Below are positions 7,337 through 12,193 of a stretch of 12,193 nucleotides of DNA, piece by piece (the stretch's first letter is position 1; every line of letters begins with the position of its first letter). A program made the position numbers and the translations under genes. The DNA is from an uncultured Holosporaceae bacterium. GTDB taxonomy: Bacteria > Pseudomonadota > Alphaproteobacteria > CAISOG01. The notes beneath the pieces are model-generated. The model saw only the letters and a program-made list of their open reading frames with translations. It made no database searches and was not told the origin of the DNA. Location of the stretch: the NCBI GenBank assembly GCA_903887035.1, contig CAISOG010000076.1:1-12193 (forward strand). Reading direction: 5' to 3'.

Positions 7337-7349
7337 ATCAAGTCTTGAT
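7337..7349. promoter_or_regulatory. 13-base palindrome upstream of the small ORF
   Basis: ATCAAG-T-CTTGAT is a perfect odd-length palindrome that ends 26 bases before the start codon of the small ORF. It could be an operator or a short hairpin just before the ribosome binding site. No convincing promoter boxes surround it, so its role is open. Confidence 0.35.
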
Positions 7350-7375
7350 TCCGCAGTGCAATAAGGAATAATTCT

Positions 7376-7498
7376 ATGCACAAACCACCATTAACCAAAA
7401 CTCGTGTTTTTTCACGTTATATAACTGTAAAAGGCAAGAGGATATATCACCCCACGGGTGGTGTGTTCACCTGGCTTGCCCCTACTGGTAAAAAGTAG
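7376..7498 (+). CDS. Small basic protein of 40 residues, unrecognised
   Basis: A 40-residue ORF starting MHKPPLTKTRVF and ending WLAPTGKK. It is strongly basic (about ten Lys/Arg), with a central segment RYITVKGKRIYHPTGG that looks like a beta hairpin. I do not recognise a family. Support for it being real: a strong ribosome binding site AAGGAA (7363-7368), 7 bases before the ATG; the stop lies 14 bases before a clear intrinsic terminator; and it otherwise fills an empty stretch. It lies downstream of, and on the same strand as, the HTH-peptidase gene, 168 bases away, and shares its AT-rich composition. It could be a partner, target or toxin-like peptide of that module, or an independent small gene; none of this is shown. 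Confidence 0.55.
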   Translation: MHKPPLTKTRVFSRYITVKGKRIYHPTGGVFTWLAPTGKK

Positions 7499-7512
7499 GA
7501 GCGAATAGGAGA

Positions 7513-7544
7513 GGGGAGTGGGCTTCGGCCTGCTCCCCTTTTCT
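7513..7544 (+). terminator. Intrinsic terminator after the small ORF
   Basis: GGGGAGTGGGC (7513-7523) pairs with GCCTGCTCCCC (7528-7538) over 11 base pairs, including two G-T wobbles. The loop is a TTCG tetraloop and a TTTTCTT tract follows. This is a typical Rho-independent terminator on the plus strand. The minus strand has no T tract, so it does not serve the convergent mgtA gene. Confidence 0.9.
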
Positions 7545-7639
7545 TATGAGGGCTTCTCCCTCCCCAAAACCAACAGTGGAGGTGAGTAAAGGTCAGCTAA
7601 CATACGATATTCTTTTCGTCTGTTTTTTCTACTCTTTAA

Positions 7640-7669
7640 CCCAACCACCAACCACCCACACCCACACCC
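7640..7669 (-). repeat. Period-6 C/G-rich tract at the 3' end of mgtA
   Basis: On the plus strand CCCACACCCACACCC (7655-7669) plus another CCC at 7640-7642; on the minus strand this reads as four GGG runs starting at the last base of the mgtA stop codon. It could form a G-quadruplex in the mgtA transcript. No hairpin with a T tract is seen for this gene, so this element may take part in 3' end formation; that is inference. Confidence 0.4.
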
Positions 7670-10323
7670 TAACGCAGTGCCCTGCGGAACAGGTGTTTTA
7701 AGCCCTCCACCAGCAGGAAATAGGCCAACACCGCCACCGCCAGGAAGGCCAGAAAGCTGGCAGGCAGGGGGACAAGGCCGAACCAGCCGCCCACCGCCGT
7801 AATGGGCAGGATCAACGCGATGGCCGCTATTGAAAAAGCCGTCACCAGCAATAGGGGATGGGGGGCGGATCGAAACAGCGGCTTGCGGGTACGAATGGCA
7901 AAGATAATCAGGGTCTGGGTCACCATCGATTCCATGAACCAACCGGTCTGAAACGATGCCTCGGCGCCGTCAAACAGCCTGAGCAAGACGTAGAAGGTCA
8001 GAAAGTCAAACAGCGAGCTGGCGGGGCCAAACACCCACATAAAGCGTTTGACGCGGCCAATATCCCAATGCACGGGTTTGGCCAACGCCTCAGGATCCAC
8101 CCGATCAAACGGCACCGCCGTTTGCGACAGATCATACAACAAATCGTTCAACAACACCTGTATCGGCAACATCGGCAAAAACGGCACCAACAGGGCGGCG
8201 CCCGCCATGCTGACCATATTGCCAAAGGTGGAGCTGGCACCCATTAGGATGTATTTTTCGGTGTTCAGCACCGCCCGTCGCCCCTCCAGCACGCCGCCAT
8301 GAATGACCGACAGGTCATGTTCCAACAGGATGATATCGGCCGCCTCTTTCGCGACATCGGTGGCGCCATCGACCGAAATGCCGACGTCCGCCATATGCAG
8401 GGCGGGTGCATCGTTGATGCCATCGCCCAAAAAGCCCACGGTGTGCCCACGCCGTTGCAAGGTGGCGATGATGCGGCTTTTTTGTTGGGGGGTAACGCGG
8501 CAAAAGGCCTGCGCCTTATCAACCGCGGCAAACAGCGCCTCGTCATTCATCTGCGCCAGCTCATCCCCCGTGATGATCCGCCCGACATCAAAATTCAACA
8601 GGCCGCAAACATGGCGCATCACCAGCTCATTATCGCCGCTGATGATCTTCACCTGGATACCATCGCTGGCCAGCTCCTTCAGCGTGGCGGCAGCATCCAT
8701 TTTCGGCGGATCCAGAAAGACCGCAAAGCCCGCAAAGATCAGCTCACTCTCATCCGTAACATGGGCGGTAGTCTGGTCAGCCGCCACCGCGCGATAGGCG
8801 ATGCCCAGCACCCGAAAACCTTGCGCCCCCAACGCATTAAACTGTGCCATAAAGCGTTGGCGCGCCTTAGCGTCCAACGGAACAGCCGTGGCAGCAGTCA
8901 ATCCCAACCCCACCCCCGCCGTAGCATCCGCCGCCGCCTCATACTGGCTAGAGCATTGCAGGATGTCTTCGGGCGCGCCCTTAACGATCAGCAGGCGTTG
9001 GCTGGCACTGGCAACCAGAACCGACAGGCGGCGGCGTTCAAAGTCAAAGGGCACCTCATCAATCCGTTGCCACCCCGCCATGTCCAGTTGGCCTTTATCC
9101 ACCACAGTTTGATCCAAAATCGCCTGATCCAGCGGGGTTTTGGCGCCCGATTCAAAATGGCTGTTGAGATAGGCCAGGGTCAGCACGGCTAGGCTGGGTT
9201 GCCCACTGGTATCCAACGCTTTTTCTAGGCGGATTTCGGCGGCGGTCAGCGTGCCGGTCTTATCGGTGCACAGCACGTCCATCGCCCCCAAATTGTGCAT
9301 GGCGGGCAGGTGCTTCACGATCACCTTATTGGCGGCCATCCGCCGCGCCCCCCGCGCCAGGGTGATGGTGACAATCATCGGCAGCAGCTCTGGCGCTAGG
9401 CCGACAGCCAGCGCCAGCGCGAACAAAAAGGATTCCAACATCGGGCGATCGAAACTGACGTTGATCAGCAGCACGAACAGCACCATGACGATGGCAACGC
9501 GCAGCAGCATCAGGCCGAACCGTTCCACCCCGCGTTCAAAATTGGTGGGGGTATGGCGGCTGGCCAACTGCCCCGCCAGATGACCCAGTTGGCTAGTCTG
9601 CCCCGTGGCGACCACCACCATTTGCGCGCTGCCGCTGATGACTGAGGTGCCCATAAAGACGGCATTCACCGCCTCATCCAGATTTTGCACCGCCTGGGGC
9701 AGGTCGGGGCTGTGTTTTTCGGCGGGAAAGGATTCGCCGGTCAGCAGCGATTGGTTGACATACAAATCTTTAGAAGCCATCAGCCGCCCATCGGCGGGCA
9801 CCAGCTTGCCAGGCGACAGCTGCACCACGTCACCAGGCACGAGATCCCGCACCAACCGCTCCACCCACTGGCCATCGCGGATCACCAGTGCCTTCAGCGC
9901 GACCGATTGCCGCAGGGCATCGACGGTGTTGTTGGCCTGCACCTCCTGGTAAAAATCCAGGGCGATGCTGAAAATCAAAATGGTGGTAACAATCGCAAAG
10001 CTGGCCACATCGCCCGTTAGGGCGGATAGCGCGCTGGCCGCCAGCAGCAGCAGGATCAGCGGGTTGCGGAACCGCCCCAACAGCTGCCACCACCAGGGGT
10101 TACGATGCACATCGGCCGCGGTGTTGGCGCCATAAAGTTGCAGCCGCGCCGCCGCCTCTTGACCGCTTAGGCCGTCTTGGCCACTGGCCAGCTGTTGCAG
10201 CAGGGTGGGCAACGGTTGGTTCCAGAACTTGTCGGCTGCCGCTCCGCCCACCGCCGCCTCCAACGCTTTTGGGTTGGCAACAGCGATCGGGGTAGCATTT
10301 TGGGGCACGGTGGCAGAATCCAA
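7669..10323 (-). CDS. mgtA: Mg2+-transporting P-type ATPase (MgtA/MgtB family)
   Basis: Inner-membrane type III P-type ATPase that imports Mg2+ into the cytoplasm. The 884-residue length fits the family. Motifs: actuator LLTGESFPAEK; membrane helix 4 GLAPELLPMIV, which matches the family's PEMLPMIV; phosphorylation motif CTDKTGTLT with Asp354; nucleotide-binding KGAPEDIL; and hinge GDGINDAPAL (633-642). Paired hydrophobic segments lie in the N-terminal third, with a cluster of six near the C-terminus. An N-terminal extension of about 30 Ala/Pro-rich residues precedes the first conserved segment. No ATG is available: TTG at 10323 is the best start, with GTG at 10308 as an alternative, and neither has a clear ribosome binding site. 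It starts 28 bases after the SOUL gene, so co-transcription and coupling are likely. No magnesium riboswitch is visible in this short gap. Confidence 0.95.
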   Translation of the reverse strand: MDSATVPQNATPIAVANPKALEAAVGGAAADKFWNQPLPTLLQQLASGQDGLSGQEAAARLQLYGANTAADVHRNPWWWQLLGRFRNPLILLLLAASALSALTGDVASFAIVTTILIFSIALDFYQEVQANNTVDALRQSVALKALVIRDGQWVERLVRDLVPGDVVQLSPGKLVPADGRLMASKDLYVNQSLLTGESFPAEKHSPDLPQAVQNLDEAVNAVFMGTSVISGSAQMVVVATGQTSQLGHLAGQLASRHTPTNFERGVERFGLMLLRVAIVMVLFVLLINVSFDRPMLESFLFALALAVGLAPELLPMIVTITLARGARRMAANKVIVKHLPAMHNLGAMDVLCTDKTGTLTAAEIRLEKALDTSGQPSLAVLTLAYLNSHFESGAKTPLDQAILDQTVVDKGQLDMAGWQRIDEVPFDFERRRLSVLVASASQRLLIVKGAPEDILQCSSQYEAAADATAGVGLGLTAATAVPLDAKARQRFMAQFNALGAQGFRVLGIAYRAVAADQTTAHVTDESELIFAGFAVFLDPPKMDAAATLKELASDGIQVKIISGDNELVMRHVCGLLNFDVGRIITGDELAQMNDEALFAAVDKAQAFCRVTPQQKSRIIATLQRRGHTVGFLGDGINDAPALHMADVGISVDGATDVAKEAADIILLEHDLSVIHGGVLEGRRAVLNTEKYILMGASSTFGNMVSMAGAALLVPFLPMLPIQVLLNDLLYDLSQTAVPFDRVDPEALAKPVHWDIGRVKRFMWVFGPASSLFDFLTFYVLLRLFDGAEASFQTGWFMESMVTQTLIIFAIRTRKPLFRSAPHPLLLVTAFSIAAIALILPITAVGGWFGLVPLPASFLAFLAVAVLAYFLLVEGLKHLFRRALR

Positions 10324-10351
10324 TGGAGAAGGCGGGAAAGACGAGTGGGCT

Positions 10352-11092
10352 TTACTTGGCCACCTCCACCATCACCTCATTACGGCGCAGCGGCGGGATG
10401 GTCCAGGGTGGGTTGTAAAAGGCATAGGTCGGGGTTGACAGCGCCTGTAACTGCCTGGCGGCGATAAAGCTGTTCAGCGCATGGGTATGCTGGGTCATGT
10501 TGTCGTCGGAGGAGGATCCGGCAAAGCGGATAACCGCCACCCGCCGCCCCGCCACGGGCAGCAGCTTGACCGCGTCGCTGTTGGGTTGGGGCAGGGTGTC
10601 CAGGGTGTAATCGGCGGGCATGACAAACCGCACGTTCCAGCTGTTATCGCTGTTTCCTGCTTGGTTATTGGGGGGCGGGCTGTTTTGGGGATCACCGTTC
10701 CCCCCACCCTGCGGCGCGGCCTGTTGAATGACGGGCGCGGTCATGGCGATTTTGACGCCTTTTGGGTCAGCGGGCTGGCCTGTGGCAGGATCCGTCACCG
10801 CCTGTTGAATCACGGGGGCGGTCATCGCCACCTTTTGCGCGGGTTGGTTGTTGCCAAAGATGTAGTCGGCAATTTGGCGAAAGCCCTGACTTATCGCGGG
10901 TTGCCTTTCCCCCGTCACCGTGACCTGTGCCACGATCATCGGGGCGTAATCGCGGATTTCGATGTTGTCCTGACGCTCAACCAATTGATAGGACGGTTCC
11001 TGCACATCACTCATGATCGGCCCCGCCGCCACCGCCGCGCCCAATACCGCCACCCCAACACCCAAAGCAATCCATAACATTTTCTTCCTCAT
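10352..11092 (-). CDS. SOUL-family heme-binding protein, exported
   Basis: SOUL/HBP-type heme-binding protein, 246 residues, probably anchored to or secreted across the inner membrane: MRKK followed by a hydrophobic stretch (about 5-24). The family signature is clear: EPSYQLVERQDNIEIRDYAP (32-51), GFRQIADYIFGNN (70-82), KVAMTAPVIQQ (87-97), FVMPADYTLDTLPQP and RFAG. Odd point: the AMTAPVIQQ element occurs twice, at 89-97 and 116-124, 27 residues apart, and a Gly/Asn/Pro-rich insertion (about 127-150) follows the second copy. GGGAG at 11101-11105 (plus-strand CTCCC) lies 8 bases before the ATG at 11092. Role: heme or tetrapyrrole binding or storage, inferred from family only. It is the first gene of a probable pair with mgtA. 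Confidence 0.92.
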   Translation of the reverse strand: MRKKMLWIALGVGVAVLGAAVAAGPIMSDVQEPSYQLVERQDNIEIRDYAPMIVAQVTVTGERQPAISQGFRQIADYIFGNNQPAQKVAMTAPVIQQAVTDPATGQPADPKGVKIAMTAPVIQQAAPQGGGNGDPQNSPPPNNQAGNSDNSWNVRFVMPADYTLDTLPQPNSDAVKLLPVAGRRVAVIRFAGSSSDDNMTQHTHALNSFIAARQLQALSTPTYAFYNPPWTIPPLRRNEVMVEVAK

Positions 11093-11177
11093 TTTTCTGA
11101 CTCCCGAAGCTAAGTATGATCGACTTCATGCCTGCCCTACCCCTAACTTCTGCACGCAGTCTATATCATTTTGGTGA

Positions 11178-11205
11178 GGGCGGGGGGGAAAATCGGTGGG
11201 GGGGG
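11178..11205. repeat. G-rich tract with G7 and G8 homopolymers
   Basis: GGG (11178-11180), G7 (11182-11188) and G8 (11198-11205) lie within 28 bases, about 90-110 bases upstream of the SOUL start codon. Such runs can slip during replication, and together they could form a G-quadruplex on the plus strand. Whether they affect the SOUL promoter is unknown. Confidence 0.5.
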
Positions 11206-11213
11206 TTAATTGC

Positions 11214-11237
11214 CAATAAACACCGTGCTGTTTATTG
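11214..11237. repeat. 9-bp perfect inverted repeat between divergent genes
   Basis: CAATAAACA (11214-11222) and TGTTTATTG (11229-11237) are exact reverse complements with a six-base loop (CCGTGC). It lies between the SOUL gene (minus) and the nucleotidyltransferase gene (plus). No T tract follows on either side, so a regulator-binding site is more likely than a terminator. It also sits near the change from GC-rich to AT-rich sequence. Confidence 0.55.
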
Positions 11238-11301
11238 AGGGCATCCATCAAATTTTCTATTAATACCTATTTTAAAATCACTGGCCCTTGTAAATATTGA
11301 G

Positions 11302-11343
11302 TATAATACCCAAATGGTCGTGGTCTATAATTTTCTTGAAGGA
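11302..11343 (+). promoter_or_regulatory. Candidate promoter and ribosome binding site of the nucleotidyltransferase gene
   Basis: A perfect -10 hexamer TATAAT is at 11302-11307 and a second copy is at 11326-11331. No good -35 box lies at the right distance from either. The first copy leaves a leader of roughly 38 bases. GAAGGA (11338-11343) lies 8 bases before ATG 11352 and is a strong ribosome binding site. Confidence 0.45.
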
Positions 11344-11351
11344 TTCAATGC

Positions 11352-12119
11352 ATGGTATACCAACCTTCGTCACTAAGCCACGCTCTCGGGGCTCGCAATT
11401 ATTATAATCATAAACAAGAATGGGAAACTAAGTTCTTATCTTGGCGCAGTCCACCCAGTGAAACCGAGATCGACAAGATCGAACGTACGGAACGTATGAT
11501 CCGCGAAGCCATCGCTAACGATATCTTTCTTTCCCTTCTCAACTTAAAAATCATCGTACAAGGCAGTTACAGCAACAACACCAACGTGCGTGGCGAAAGT
11601 GACGTCGATATATGCGTGCTGAGGCGCGACATGTATCATTATCATACCGCCAATGCTTTTCCTGGTGCTTATCATTATCACGGCATCACCCATATCCCGC
11701 CAACGATCACTCCAGCAGATTTTAAAAATGCATTGTATCGTGCGTTGGCAGCAAAATTTGGTACGGGAACTGTTCAGCTTGGGAATAAATGCATCAAAAT
11801 TCGTTCTAGCAGTGCGCGTGTGGATGCAGATGTAGTTGCTGCGAATATCTATCGGCTTTATGTACCAGAAGCAAACCAGCCTGTTACCGAATCAACACGC
11901 ACGGTAGAGGGTGTGGCTATCCACCCCGATCAGGGCAATATGATCGTCAACTGGCCGCTGCAGCACAATATCAATGGCCGAGACAAAAATAATCGTACTC
12001 ACTTGCGCTTCAAAGCCGTGGTGCGCATCCTGAAAACACTAAATCTGGAAATGGAAAGCCGAGAGTACAAGCCTCTACAGTCCTTCCTAATTGAGTGTTT
12101 AGTATACCCTAGGTTCTAA
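11352..12119 (+). pseudogene. Nucleotidyltransferase of the CD-NTase/OAS-like superfamily, 3'-truncated
   Basis: Cytoplasmic nucleotidyltransferase related to cGAS/DncV-like and OAS-like enzymes, some of which make cyclic oligonucleotide signals in CBASS anti-phage defence. The catalytic core is intact: GSYSNNTNVRGESDVDICV (71-89) gives the Gly-Ser motif and the Asp84-x-Asp86 pair, and RVDADVV (156-162) supplies the third acidic residue. A downstream segment with HNINGRDKNN and RFKAVVRILKTL (219-230) fits the helical domain. The reading frame then stops at residue 255, directly after FLIECLVY. From memory, relatives continue from this conserved stretch with an Asn-Val-Pro-like segment and reach about 300 residues. 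The break coincides with sequence resembling an insertion-sequence end. Composition is AT-rich compared with mgtA and ccm. The missing C-terminus may abolish folding or activity. No effector gene is visible, so a CBASS assignment is unproven. Confidence 0.75.
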
Positions 12120-12193
12120 AATGAAGTGCAACACCTTAGAGTGCGAGTTGGAAAAACGAGCACAGAAAGGCGTTGCAGATGAGACAGTATCAA
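12108..12193 (+). mobile_element. Probable left end of an IS30-family insertion sequence, running off the window
   Basis: The sequence following the conserved nucleotidyltransferase stretch, CTAAAATGAAGTGCAACACC (12115-12134), resembles the terminal inverted repeats I remember for IS30-family elements. About 45 bases further on there is a ribosome binding site and an ATG whose first codons fit an IS30 transposase. The exact boundary, somewhere about 12105-12115, and the target duplication cannot be set without the other end. Confidence 0.5.
12179..12193 (+). CDS. Possible start of an IS30-family transposase (partial)
   Basis: Only five codons are inside the window: ATG AGA CAG TAT CAA, reading MRQYQ. 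IS30-family transposases commonly begin with Met, a few residues, Tyr and then a Gln-Leu-Thr helix start, which is compatible. AGAAAGG at 12164-12170 lies 8 bases upstream and is a plausible ribosome binding site. Too short for proof; the call rests on its position just inside the presumed inverted repeat. Confidence 0.35.

Noticed and set aside
7655..7669. Telomere-like CCCACA repeats
   Set aside because: Only about two and a half units, at the end of a bacterial gene; no sign of a replicon end.
8299..9192. 297-residue open frame on the plus strand, and others near it
   Set aside because: Antisense to the central part of mgtA, which has all P-type ATPase motifs. Rich in Arg/Gln/His with no recognisable domain; a shadow of GC-rich codon use.
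10481..11077. 198-residue open frame on the plus strand
   Set aside because: Exactly opposite the SOUL gene, with Gly/His/Arg-rich composition and no family signature.
1..12193. tRNA, rRNA, CRISPR arrays and riboswitches
   Set aside because: No cloverleaf, rRNA segment, regularly spaced direct repeats or recognisable riboswitch core was seen; in particular there is no long leader before mgtA.

Overview
The window looks like part of a moderately GC-rich alphaproteobacterial chromosome. The evidence is the contiguous ccmABCDE block for cytochrome c maturation, an AcvB/VirJ-like periplasmic protein just ahead of it, and typical short ATGA overlaps between genes. The exact taxon cannot be named from this sequence alone. 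Two stretches (about 6039-7560 and 11220-12193) are visibly richer in A+T than the rest and carry accessory genes.

Layout. Positions 1-151 are an edge without a supported gene. Positions 152-1327 (minus) hold a GT4-like glycosyltransferase. Divergent from it, with a good sigma70-type promoter at 1423-1451, comes a plus-strand run: an exported AcvB/VirJ-like protein, then ccmA, ccmB, ccmC, ccmD and ccmE (3073-6038). These genes are so tightly packed that they are probably co-transcribed. They encode the heme-handling half of System I cytochrome c maturation: CcmAB is the ATPase complex, CcmC and CcmD load heme onto CcmE, and CcmE carries it. CcmF, CcmG and CcmH must lie elsewhere.

Positions 6039-7544 form an AT-rich inserted module. 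It has a palindrome-rich regulatory region, an XRE-type DNA-binding protein fused to an ImmA/IrrE (M78) zinc protease, a spacer with two inverted repeats, a 40-residue basic small ORF with a strong ribosome binding site, and a clear intrinsic terminator. The protease-plus-repressor architecture plus the small ORF makes this the most interesting candidate for an undescribed regulatory or defence-like module, but its function is not known.

Positions 7669-11092 (minus) hold a SOUL-family heme-binding protein followed 28 bases later by an MgtA-type Mg2+ P-type ATPase, probably one transcription unit. The region upstream of SOUL has long G tracts and a perfect 9-bp inverted repeat. It separates SOUL from a plus-strand nucleotidyltransferase of the CD-NTase/OAS-like superfamily (11352-12119). 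That protein has intact catalytic motifs but stops abruptly inside a conserved C-terminal stretch. The sequence right after the break resembles the left end of an IS30-family insertion sequence, with a likely transposase start at 12179, so the gene appears to have been cut by an insertion that continues beyond the window.
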